DNA of 33,191 nt. Origin: Sphingobacterium rhinopitheci. GTDB lineage: Bacteria; Bacteroidota; Bacteroidia; Sphingobacteriales; Sphingobacteriaceae. Position numbers and translations under genes: made by a program. Below the pieces are notes generated by a model that had not been told where the DNA came from, searched no databases, and was given only the letters and a program-made list of their open reading frames with translations. Location: NCBI RefSeq assembly GCF_022627575.1, contig NZ_JADEYQ010000021.1, forward strand, positions 1 to 33,191, read 5' to 3'. This document shows, piece by piece, positions 14,887 to 22,744 of the stretch (the first letter of the stretch is position 1; each line of letters opens with the position of its first letter).

Positions 14887-17079
14887 ATGACAACAGTTAA
14901 AAAGAATAATCTAGCGCAAATAGGCTATGGTTTCATATCTCCTTCATTTATGGCGGAAGATGAAAATGAATATACTATTCGTTTTTTACAACAACAAAAT
15001 GGTAATATATATAGATTGTTGAATGCTACAGAGCGTGCTATATTGCTTGCCAATAACAATTATTCTTCCAATTGGGATCAGGTGTTTGTAACGGATCTAT
15101 TTATTCCTCAACAAATTATTAATACTAAATTTTATGGGTTAGTTCGTATTGATGATATGTCCTCTAGTAGTTTAGCATATCGGGATTTAGAACTTCCTAC
15201 AGGTATTTATAATAGTACGATTATTAGTTCTGATTTAGGTAAAGACGTCGCTATCCATAATGTAAATTATTTAGCACACTTTATAATCGGTGATCAAGTT
15301 ATGCTGTCTAGTGTCAATGAGATGGAAACGAGTAATAGTGCCAAATTTGGCAATGGCTTGATCAAAGATGGGGAGAGCGAATCGTCACGTATTGTATTAG
15401 AATTATGCAATGAAAATGCTGGAAGAGCAGTTATTCCTTTTGATGGAATGCAGGCTACAGACGCTTACTTATGGACAAGATTTAGAGATGACGACGATTT
15501 GCAACGCCGATTTAAAGAGCTTACTGAGCAACAGTTTTCACCCAAAAGGGGGTATTATAGCGAAGTAGGTAAAGGGACAGTAATCAAAAATTCTGATATT
15601 ATTAAAGATGTTAAAATAGGTAGTAATGCTTATATTAAAGGGGTCAATAAACTAAAAAATGTCACTGTCAACTCTAGTGAAGAAGCGCACACACAGATTG
15701 GTGAAGGCTGTGAGTTAGTAAATGGTATTATTGGTTTTGGATGTCGTGTTTTTTATGGAGTCAAAGCTGTTCGTTTTGTATTGTCCTCTTTCTCCCAATT
15801 GAAATATGGTGCTCGTCTGATAAACTCATTCTTGGGTGATAATTCCACTATATCATGCTGTGAAGTATTAAATTCCTTGATATTTCCAGCACATGAGCAA
15901 CATCACAACAATTCCTTCTTGTGTGCTGCATTGATTAAAGGGCAGTCCAATATGGCAGCCGGAGCTACGGTAGGGTCCAATCATAATTCTCGAGCTGCTG
16001 ATGGCGAAATTATTGCGGGCAGAGGATTCTGGCCGGGGCTATGTGTTAGCCTAAAGCACAATTCTAAGTTTGCTTCCTACACCTTAATCGTTAAAGGTGA
16101 TTTTCTTTACGAAATGGATATCAAGATGCCTTTTTCTTTGGTAAGTCTTGATCTAGCAGAAAATAAACTCTTAGTGGTACCAGGGTATTGGTTTTTATAT
16201 AATTTGTATGCCTTAATGCGTAATACTAGTAAGTTTCAATCTCGCGATCAACGGGCGCTCAAGAATCAATATTTTGAATATGATATCTTGGCACCTGATA
16301 CGGTGAATGAGATGTTTGTAGGGATGGCTGAAATAGCGTATGCCGTAGGCAAATCTTATTCTAATATAATAGGTGCAGCAAGGGATTTCTATATTGACTA
16401 TGGTACAGAATATCTGGAAGACCCTTCTTCTACTTTCGATAGATTGGTGTATGCCGATAATATAGAGTGTTCTAAGCGTAAGGTTGTTATTGGTAAACCG
16501 AAGGAAGCATTTATGGTTTACAAACGCATGATTACATATTATGCCGGAACTTTAGTGGTTGAATTTCTTAAAGATAAGTCGCTAGAAGATTTACTCTTTT
16601 TTATAAAGAATCATAATATTGAAAGGCAATATTTTGAGAATATAGGTAGTCAACTTATTCCGCAAGCTGATTTTAAGGCATTAATTGCTAATATAAAGAA
16701 TGGATATTTTCAAGAATGGAATCAAATTCATTCTCATTATCATCACTTGAGTAAACAGTATGCACAAGCTAAGTTGTTGCATGCTATTGCATCATATGCC
16801 GAATTGAAAGGGATCAAGGGTGTTGAAGGATGGACTACAGATATCATTGTTGATCTGTTGATTACTACCCAAGAAACGAAACGATGGATGATGGAAGAGA
16901 TTTATAATTCTCGATCCAAAGATTATGCTAATCCATTCCGTTTGATGGTATATGAATCGTATGCTGAAATGGAAAAAGTGGTAGGCCGTTTGGAGGATAA
17001 TTCATTTATTAATAGTCAACGAGCTGAGCTTTCAATATTTGAGAATACCTTACGTACTATATTAGCTAAAATAGGGTGA
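14887..17079 (+). CDS. DUF4954-family protein with left-handed beta-helix
   Basis: This 730-residue protein matches the large Bacteroidota DUF4954 family by overall pattern. The N-terminal half has hexapeptide-like repeats typical of left-handed parallel beta-helices of acyl- or nucleotidyl-transferases: GTVIKNSDIIKDVKIGSNAYIKG, then TQIGEGCELVNGIIGFGCRV and KYGARLINSFLGDNSTISCCEVLNS. The block HEQHHNNSFLCAALIKGQSN, then GATVGSNHNSRAADGEI, holds clustered histidines, asparagines and a cysteine that could form an active or sugar-binding site. The C-terminal ~280 residues are helical. No signal peptide is seen. Such proteins are annotated as unknown and may modify or bind a sugar nucleotide. 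The nearness of glmS is suggestive only. It is convergent with the Lrp-type gene. Confidence 0.85.
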   Translation: MTTVKKNNLAQIGYGFISPSFMAEDENEYTIRFLQQQNGNIYRLLNATERAILLANNNYSSNWDQVFVTDLFIPQQIINTKFYGLVRIDDMSSSSLAYRDLELPTGIYNSTIISSDLGKDVAIHNVNYLAHFIIGDQVMLSSVNEMETSNSAKFGNGLIKDGESESSRIVLELCNENAGRAVIPFDGMQATDAYLWTRFRDDDDLQRRFKELTEQQFSPKRGYYSEVGKGTVIKNSDIIKDVKIGSNAYIKGVNKLKNVTVNSSEEAHTQIGEGCELVNGIIGFGCRVFYGVKAVRFVLSSFSQLKYGARLINSFLGDNSTISCCEVLNSLIFPAHEQHHNNSFLCAALIKGQSNMAAGATVGSNHNSRAADGEIIAGRGFWPGLCVSLKHNSKFASYTLIVKGDFLYEMDIKMPFSLVSLDLAENKLLVVPGYWFLYNLYALMRNTSKFQSRDQRALKNQYFEYDILAPDTVNEMFVGMAEIAYAVGKSYSNIIGAARDFYIDYGTEYLEDPSSTFDRLVYADNIECSKRKVVIGKPKEAFMVYKRMITYYAGTLVVEFLKDKSLEDLLFFIKNHNIERQYFENIGSQLIPQADFKALIANIKNGYFQEWNQIHSHYHHLSKQYAQAKLLHAIASYAELKGIKGVEGWTTDIIVDLLITTQETKRWMMEEIYNSRSKDYANPFRLMVYESYAEMEKVVGRLEDNSFINSQRAELSIFENTLRTILAKIG

Positions 17080-17129
17080 CATAGATAGCTATTTTTTCAA
17101 TTAATCAGCATTCCTAGTATTTATTTCCT

Positions 17130-17588
17130 TTATAAAGGATAGGCCGTTTCACTTTTTGTTTCCGACAGTACAAAGTATGTTTGTACCGTATTTACATGTG
17201 GTAAAACGGCTAGTTTGTGTCTCAAAAATTGGTGATAAGCATCCATGTCCTTGGTCGCAATACGAAGCATGAAATCATATGATCCTGCCATTTGGTAGCA
17301 TTCCATTACTTCGGGAAATTTGGCTACTTCTTTTTCAAATTCATTGAGCACTTCAAAAGTATGAGCCTTCAAAAATACTTGTGAGAATGATATCAAGCCG
17401 ATTCCTATTTTATGGCGATCTAGGATGGCTACAGTTTTCTTTATATAACCTGCAGACTTTAATTTTTTTACACGCTCATGAATGGCAGCTATTGACTTAT
17501 GCAGTTTTATCGCTAGTTCTTTATTGCTCAATGTAGCATCTTCTTGTAATAGTTTGAGTAGCTGATGGTCTGTATAGTCTAATGGCAT
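17130..17588 (-). CDS. Lrp/AsnC-family transcriptional regulator
   Basis: This 152-residue protein has an N-terminal winged HTH (DHQLLKLLQEDATLSNKELA, then HERVKKLKSAGYIKKTVA) and a C-terminal RAM/ligand domain (CYQMAGSYDFMLRI). Family members sense an amino acid and form octamers on AT-rich DNA. The gene is divergent from a cysteine-synthase-like gene across 171 bp of AT-rich sequence, so control of sulfur amino acid metabolism is likely. A palindrome TCCTTTATAAAGGA (17126-17139) overlaps its stop codon and might aid termination. The ligand is not predictable from the sequence. Confidence 0.92.
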   Translation of the reverse strand: MPLDYTDHQLLKLLQEDATLSNKELAIKLHKSIAAIHERVKKLKSAGYIKKTVAILDRHKIGIGLISFSQVFLKAHTFEVLNEFEKEVAKFPEVMECYQMAGSYDFMLRIATKDMDAYHQFLRHKLAVLPHVNTVQTYFVLSETKSETAYPL

Positions 17589-17759
17589 GGTGTATTATTT
17601 TTTGTAAGAAATGGTGTTACGCTTGTTGTTCTGAAAAAAATATCGTTTAATGCACTAATTTATGTAAAATTTATCGAATTCAATTCTTGCTGTTGAATAT
17701 TGTTTTGTTTTGTTTCATTTTTGGATAAGTTTTTAAGGTCTTATTTAGTGTACAAAGAA

Positions 17760-18833
17760 ATGATCACAGAAGGTATATACAGCAAATGCTTATCTCCAGA
17801 ATTAGATAATCGATTCAATCACTTATGGTGTTTAGTTGGGAATACACCCATGCTAGAGCTCCAATATTCCTATAAAGGTAAAGTTGGAAGTATCTACGTT
17901 AAATGTGAGAATTATAATCTTACGGGTAGTATCAAGGATCGTATGGCACTATATGTTTTGTATAAAGCATATATGAATTGTCAGATCAGCCCTGAAGATG
18001 TAATCATTGAAGCTACAAGTGGTAATACTGGTATTTCTTTTTCTGCTATAGGTAAAGCTTTAGGGCATCAGGTAAAAATAATTATGCCTAATTGGCTAAG
18101 TAAGGAACGTATTGATATTATCAAAAGCATGGGGGCAGATATTCAATTGATTTCTAAAGAAGAGGGCGGATTTTTAGGATCTATTCAATTGAGTGAAAAG
18201 CTTGCTGCCAATGGAGGTGTATTTCTACCTCGACAATTTGAAAATAAGTTTAATGCCGAAGCACATGAGTTGACTACTGGGAGAGAGATTGTAGCGCAGC
18301 TAGCAAATATAGGCTTAGTACCGGATGCTTTTGTTGCTGGTGTGGGTACTGGAGGTACGGTTATGGGAGTAGGTAAACACCTTAAGGATATAAATCCGTT
18401 CGTTAAAATACATCCTTTGGAACCACAAGAGAGTCCAACATTGACTACCGGTTATAAGGTTGGTGCACATCGTATTCAAGGGATATCTGATGAATTTATT
18501 CCTGCAATAGTAAAATTAGACGAACTCGACGAGGTCTTATGTGCCTCTGATGGTGATTCTATTATAATGGCACAAAAGCTAGCTAAACAATTAGGTTTGG
18601 CAGTAGGAATTTCTTCTGGTGCAAATGTCATCGGGGCGATTAAGCTAAAAGAGCAATTGGGGGATGCTGCGGTAGTAGTAACCTTATTGTGTGATGATAA
18701 TAAAAAGTACTTAAGTACTGATTTGGTAAAAGAACAACCCATCAAAGAAGGGTATATTTCTTCTGATGTCGACTTCACAGGATTTACGCCAATAGCACGA
18801 TTAGAAAAACCCTTTTTTGGATCTGGTAAATAA
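17760..18833 (+). CDS. PLP-dependent cysteine synthase / cystathionine beta-synthase family protein
   Basis: This fold-type II PLP enzyme is likely to make cysteine (from O-acetylserine or a related substrate) or cystathionine. K59 in [10 protein letters not shown] is the PLP lysine. [10 protein letters not shown] is the substrate loop, [12 protein letters not shown] holds the phosphate and SSGANVIGA supplies the serine near the pyridine nitrogen. The start was set at ATG 17760, giving 357 residues. The frame extends 20 residues upstream from 17700, but that part ([14 protein letters not shown]) lies in the AT-rich region and is not family-like. The C-terminal ~45 residues ([19 protein letters not shown]) exceed the basic CysK core. 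No CBS-domain pair or heme motif is seen, so CysK/CysM-like is the safest name. It is probably regulated by the divergent Lrp-type protein. Confidence 0.88.
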   Translation: MITEGIYSKCLSPELDNRFNHLWCLVGNTPMLELQYSYKGKVGSIYVKCENYNLTGSIKDRMALYVLYKAYMNCQISPEDVIIEATSGNTGISFSAIGKALGHQVKIIMPNWLSKERIDIIKSMGADIQLISKEEGGFLGSIQLSEKLAANGGVFLPRQFENKFNAEAHELTTGREIVAQLANIGLVPDAFVAGVGTGGTVMGVGKHLKDINPFVKIHPLEPQESPTLTTGYKVGAHRIQGISDEFIPAIVKLDELDEVLCASDGDSIIMAQKLAKQLGLAVGISSGANVIGAIKLKEQLGDAAVVVTLLCDDNKKYLSTDLVKEQPIKEGYISSDVDFTGFTPIARLEKPFFGSGK

Positions 18834-18953
18834 GAATTTGTTGTAGCCTAGGGAATAGGTACTGTTTATGTTTAGTTTATGATTCCGGGGTGGTAGTGAA
18901 CTCCGGATATCATGTTTGATTAAATTGTATACCCATAAAATTAACCTTCATTT

Positions 18954-20630
18954 ATGAAAATAATAAAATTACTTGTCCTAGTATTATTCTTCTCCGTAAG
19001 TATGTATGCTAGCGCACAAGAGAATGATAGCATTATCAATATTGATGACCTTGAGTTTGTAGAGAGTGAAACACCATCATCTCCAGTAGAAGGTATAGAT
19101 TCTACTGCAGGTAGTGCTGTAGCATCTGTAGCGATAAACAAAATACCTGCTATTGATAAATCACCAATGGAGGATATCGAGAAGGCTTCCATATGGACTA
19201 TTTTTATAACAGGCTTAATTGGAGGTTTTGCTGCCTTTTTTATGCCTTGTATATTTCCGATGGTACCACTTACGGTAAGTTTCTTTACCAAGCGAGCAGT
19301 ATCACGTAGCAAAGGGATTTCGCAAGCATTATTATATGGACTATTTATTATCGTGATATATGTAGCTCTAGGAATGCTGATCACCATTGCATTTGGCTCT
19401 GACGCGCTCAATGCACTATCTACAAATGGGGTATTCAATTTCTTATTTTTCTTAATATTAGTCGCTTTCGCAGCTTCTTTTTTAGGGGCATTTGAAATTA
19501 CTTTACCTAGTTCTTTTGTGAATAAAATTGACGCCAAATCTGATAAAGGTGGTTTTATTGGTTTATTTTTTATGGCTTTTAGTTTGGCTTTAGTCTCCTT
19601 CTCATGTACAGGACCGATTATAGGGACTTTACTTGTAGATGCCGCTTCCAAAGGAGAAAGATTAGGCCCAGCAATTGGGATGCTGGGCTTTTCTATTGCT
19701 TTGGCTATCCCCTTTGTGGTATTTGCTATGTTTCCATCACTCATGAAATCTATGCCCAAATCTGGTGGCTGGTTGAATAGTGTGAAAGTCGTTCTAGGTT
19801 TTTTAGAGTTAGCTTTAGCCTTAAAGTTTTTGTCTAATGTAGATTTAGCCTACCATTGGAATTGGTTAGATCGAGAGGTATTTTTAGCCTTATGGATTGT
19901 TATTTTTGGCTTATTGGGCTTATATTTAATCGGTAAGATAAAATTCTCCCACGATAGTGAATTATCATATTTATCAGTTCCGAGAACGATATTTGCCGTT
20001 GTTGTATTTGCTTTTGTAGTATATATGGTACCAGGGATGTGGGGTGCACCATTGAAGTCAATATCTGCTTTTTTGCCGCCAAGTGCTACACAAGACTTTG
20101 ATTTGTCAGTAGCTCCTGCTCAGTCTGAGGGGGGAGAATCCTCCGCGCGTAAAAAGAAAAAATATTACGATATATTTCACGATCGTGGTACCCCTAAAGG
20201 GTTTGATCCATACTATGATTATGAGGAAGCTTTGGCTGCCGCAAAGGAAGCGCACAAACCTCTGTTAATAGATTTTACAGGATGGAATTGTGTTAATTGT
20301 CGAAAAATGGAAGCCAATGTTTGGACAGATCCCAAAGTAGCGTCTTTATTGAAGCAAGAATTTGTAATGGTGGAATTATTTGTCGATGATCGTACGGAAT
20401 TATCCCCACAAGAGCAGTTTATTTCTACTTATAGTGGCAAAAATATTAATACCATAGGGAAGAAAAATTCGGACTTTCAAGCCTCAAAATTTAATAGTAA
20501 CTCTCAACCTTTATACGTCATTTTAGATACTGATGGTAATATAGTAGTTCCTCCAACAGGAGCTGATTATAATGTTGAATCTTATGCCTCATTTTTAAAA
20601 TCTGGTATTGATTTGTTTAAGAATAGATAA
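18954..20630 (+). CDS. DsbD-like thiol:disulfide interchange protein
   Basis: This 558-residue protein moves reducing power from the cytoplasm across the inner membrane. After a signal-like N-terminus (MKIIKLLVLVLFFSVSMYAS) and a short spacer, the core has about eight membrane segments with the paired cysteines of the DsbD/CcdA family, in FFMPCIFPMVPL and SFSCTGPIIG. The C-terminal periplasmic thioredoxin domain has the active pair C446-V-N-C449 in GWNCVNCRKME. The N-terminal immunoglobulin-like alpha domain of E. coli DsbD is missing: only ~60 residues precede the membrane part. It may therefore pass electrons to other partners. It is followed by a strong terminator. A link to the msr genes nearby or to cytochrome c maturation is plausible, not shown. 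Confidence 0.93.
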   Translation: MKIIKLLVLVLFFSVSMYASAQENDSIINIDDLEFVESETPSSPVEGIDSTAGSAVASVAINKIPAIDKSPMEDIEKASIWTIFITGLIGGFAAFFMPCIFPMVPLTVSFFTKRAVSRSKGISQALLYGLFIIVIYVALGMLITIAFGSDALNALSTNGVFNFLFFLILVAFAASFLGAFEITLPSSFVNKIDAKSDKGGFIGLFFMAFSLALVSFSCTGPIIGTLLVDAASKGERLGPAIGMLGFSIALAIPFVVFAMFPSLMKSMPKSGGWLNSVKVVLGFLELALALKFLSNVDLAYHWNWLDREVFLALWIVIFGLLGLYLIGKIKFSHDSELSYLSVPRTIFAVVVFAFVVYMVPGMWGAPLKSISAFLPPSATQDFDLSVAPAQSEGGESSARKKKKYYDIFHDRGTPKGFDPYYDYEEALAAAKEAHKPLLIDFTGWNCVNCRKMEANVWTDPKVASLLKQEFVMVELFVDDRTELSPQEQFISTYSGKNINTIGKKNSDFQASKFNSNSQPLYVILDTDGNIVVPPTGADYNVESYASFLKSGIDLFKNR

Positions 20631-20655
20631 GTACACAACCTTAATATTTTATTTA

Positions 20656-20688
20656 AGCCTTCTAAATATTTTTGGAAGGCTATTTTTT
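20656..20688 (+). terminator. Intrinsic terminator after the dsbD-like gene
   Basis: AGCCTTC (20656-20662) and GAAGGCT (20675-20681) form a perfect 7-bp stem over a 12-nt AT-rich loop, followed by TATTTTTT. It is 26 bp after the stop codon. Confidence 0.8.
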
Positions 20689-20842
20689 AGCTGTGATTGG
20701 ATGAAGATAAGATACCGATCATCATATGATTACACGTTGTAATCTATTTAGTAGGTGGTTCTATTTTACGATTCTTGTTGCTGTATATTACTTATGGAAA
20801 GCTAGCTAATAGTCTATGAAACCATTATGTTACGGAGAATTA

Positions 20843-20872
20843 TTGGTAAAGGTTATAATTTTAATATATTTG
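20843..20872 (+). promoter_or_regulatory. Promoter of the DUF1080 lipoprotein gene
   Basis: TTG at 20843-20845 and TATATTTG at 20865-20872 are 19 bp apart and match the Bacteroidota consensus. The expected start near 20879 leaves a 44-nt leader. The remaining 20689-20842 stretch shows no gene. Confidence 0.7.
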
Positions 20873-20922
20873 TTTATAAAATTATAACACCGTAAACCGA
20901 AATAATTATTTAAAATTTCATT

Positions 20923-21918
20923 ATGAAGAAATATATTTTGTATCCCTCCATGTTAGCTATTGTAGCAAGTAGTTTTGCTGCTTGTAATACAGCAACAAAG
21001 GATGCCGCAAAAGACGAAGTACATAATCCTGCATCGCAATCTATTCCTGAAGAATCTAAACCTTTAATTGGACGTTGGGATTTGACCGTGATCAAAGATG
21101 GTAAAGAAACACCTGCTTGGTTAGAGATTAAGCTTTCTGGTTTTAATACTTTAGTAGGCTATTTTGTGTCTGACGCGGGTAGTGCTAGACCGATATCACA
21201 CATCAAGTTGAATGAGGGGAAATTCTCTTTTGAAATACCTTTGCAATGGGAAGATGGTACTGGTGTAATCGCTGTAGAAGGGGCGCTGGAAGGTCAAGAG
21301 ATTAAAGGTAAATTGACTTCTAATAAAGGTAATGTATTTGAATGGACAGGGGTGAAGGCTCCATATCTCGTTCGCCAAGGTGCTGGAACATTGGGTAAAC
21401 CTATTGATTTATTCAACGGCAAAGATTTAGCAGGCTGGACTACTTTTGGTGGTGAATCGCATTGGGTGGTAAAAGATGGAATTTTGATTAACGAAAAAGC
21501 AGGTGCTAACCTTGTTTCGGATCAGTCTTTTGAAGATTTTAAATTAGAGGCTGAATTCCGTTATGCTGAAGGAGGTAATTCGGGTCTTTATTTAAGAGGT
21601 CGTTATGAGGTACAGATTGAAGATTCGCCATTAGACAGACATCCTGGTTCTTTATATTTTGGTGGTGTATACGGCTTTTTAGCGCCTAGCGAAATTGCTA
21701 CGTTAGGACCTAATCAGTGGAATAAATTTGAAATAACCTTGAGAGGACGTATGGTTACGATTGTTGCTAACGGCAAAACGGTGATCAATAATCAAGAGAT
21801 CCCAGGAATTACCGGTGGTGCATTGAATAGTAAAGAAGGTGAACCAGGACCTATCTATATTCAAGGAGATCATACTGGAGTAGAGTTTAGAAAATTGGTG
21901 ATTACACCAATTAAATAA
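20923..21918 (+). CDS. DUF1080 (3-keto-disaccharide hydrolase-like) lipoprotein
   Basis: This 331-residue lipoprotein has a lipobox ending SSFAAC, with lipidated C21. Residues ~45-145 form a beta-rich domain (LIGRWDLTVIKDGKETPAWL and following) that resembles a lipocalin- or CBM-like sheet. Residues ~155-331 are the DUF1080 domain: PIDLFNGKDLAGWTTFGG, NSGLYLRGRYEVQIEDSP, then GPIYIQGDHTGVEFRKLVI. DUF1080 is a jelly-roll concanavalin-like fold, members of which hydrolyse 3-keto-glycosides. The domain combination suggests an envelope protein acting on or binding modified sugars. It stands alone with its own promoter and terminator. Substrate unknown. Confidence 0.85.
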   Translation: MKKYILYPSMLAIVASSFAACNTATKDAAKDEVHNPASQSIPEESKPLIGRWDLTVIKDGKETPAWLEIKLSGFNTLVGYFVSDAGSARPISHIKLNEGKFSFEIPLQWEDGTGVIAVEGALEGQEIKGKLTSNKGNVFEWTGVKAPYLVRQGAGTLGKPIDLFNGKDLAGWTTFGGESHWVVKDGILINEKAGANLVSDQSFEDFKLEAEFRYAEGGNSGLYLRGRYEVQIEDSPLDRHPGSLYFGGVYGFLAPSEIATLGPNQWNKFEITLRGRMVTIVANGKTVINNQEIPGITGGALNSKEGEPGPIYIQGDHTGVEFRKLVITPIK

Positions 21919-21935
21919 ATAGTAGAAATTGATTG

Positions 21936-21972
21936 ATGCTACTTCTATATCGAATAGGAGTAGCATTTTTTT
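21936..21972 (+). terminator. Intrinsic terminator after the DUF1080 gene
   Basis: ATGCTACT (21936-21943) and AGTAGCAT (21959-21966) form a perfect 8-bp stem followed by six or more T residues. Confidence 0.8.
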
Positions 21973-22040
21973 ATGCCAATAAATTAAAGCTTCCTAAATA
22001 TGTAATACGGTATTCTTATGCGAATAGAGTTATAGATATC

Positions 22041-22346
22041 TTATATACCAATATGTACGACTACGATGTCTTCATTGTGGTATGCAGCATGATAATTGGT
22101 GATTAAAGCAGCATTTTTATAAAATTTAAGCTCCTCGTATATAGTTTCACGTAACACGCCCTTACCTTTACCATGGATAAATTTTATCTCTGGGTATTCC
22201 CAATATATTGCAGCGTCAAGAGTCTCTCTCAATCTATCGATGGAAGCCATTAATAATTCATCAGCATCATAATCATCAGCATCAGATAAAAATGAGTCAG
22301 CATGTAAATCTACTGTCTTTGGAGGTCTTGGAAGTTCGCGTGCCAT
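22041..22346 (-). CDS. Stand-alone Smr-domain protein
   Basis: This 101-residue protein consists almost entirely of an Smr domain: TVDLHADSF near the start, a helix DELLMASIDRLRETLDAAI, and IHGKGKGVLRETIYEEL, the GKG loop of Smr nucleases. It ends with a strand YHNEDIVVVHIGI. Smr domains nick or bind branched DNA or RNA, usually at the C-terminus of MutS2. In many Bacteroidota it follows a DUF2027 region in a protein three times longer. Here the N-terminal part is absent, so this is either a naturally short paralogue or a shortened gene. The start MARELPRPPK immediately precedes the domain. Role in DNA repair or ribosome rescue is inference. Confidence 0.85.
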   Translation of the reverse strand: MARELPRPPKTVDLHADSFLSDADDYDADELLMASIDRLRETLDAAIYWEYPEIKFIHGKGKGVLRETIYEELKFYKNAALITNYHAAYHNEDIVVVHIGI

Positions 22347-22363
22347 AGTTTTACAAAAGTAAA

Positions 22364-22437
22364 GGTTTGTCTGGATTATTACGTATATAATCTAATTTAC
22401 TTAAATATCAGTATAGACAACTTTTGAGTACGCCATT
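22364..22437 (-). pseudogene. Remnant of a truncated-hemoglobin gene 3' end
   Basis: This 74-bp stretch matches 27856-27928, the last codons of the intact hemoglobin gene, in the same orientation, with seven mismatches and one inserted base by eye. The first 31 bp from 22364 are identical. Read on the minus strand it starts WRTQKLS in place of WRAQKMS, then the extra base shifts the frame and a stop follows; the end (IRNNPDKP) is readable only in another frame. Further right any similarity is too weak to call. It is clearly non-functional. Confidence 0.85.
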
Positions 22438-22744
22438 ACGATTTCTATTTATCCTCTTTATTTAGATAATGTATTAGGTCTTCAATGGGGCGTGTAGCAG
22501 GGTACTTAAGCTATTTCTTTTATGAAAATATAATTTTTATAATTAGTAGGTGACTATGACTTGGTTATAGTAATGTCGTTTCTATGCTAAACCGGTTTTT
22601 TATTTGTAAAAGTTGTTTTACTTGTTTTTTTTCTTCCAAAATTATAGTATGTTTATGTATTGTTTACTATAACAATTTGTTAATCATTTATAAATCAGGA
22701 GTTAATTTGATCCCATTAATTTAGCTTCAAAAACGGAAAAACCT
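22438..22744. other. Intergenic stretch upstream of susC
   Basis: No gene is seen. It carries two short perfect palindromes: AAACCGGTTT (22589-22598) and TAACA-ATT-TGTTA (22670-22682). The second lies 62 bp before the susC start and could be an operator. No perfect TTG-TAnnTTTG promoter is visible: TAATTTG at 22703-22709 is one base short. SusC regulation by a sigma/anti-sigma pair is common, but none is encoded nearby. Confidence 0.35.

Noticed and set aside
18941..19759. Antisense open frame of 272 residues within the dsbD-like gene
   Set aside because: It lies fully opposite a gene with strong domain evidence. It is rich in low-complexity Lys/Pro/Ile/Ser expected from the complement of membrane codons.
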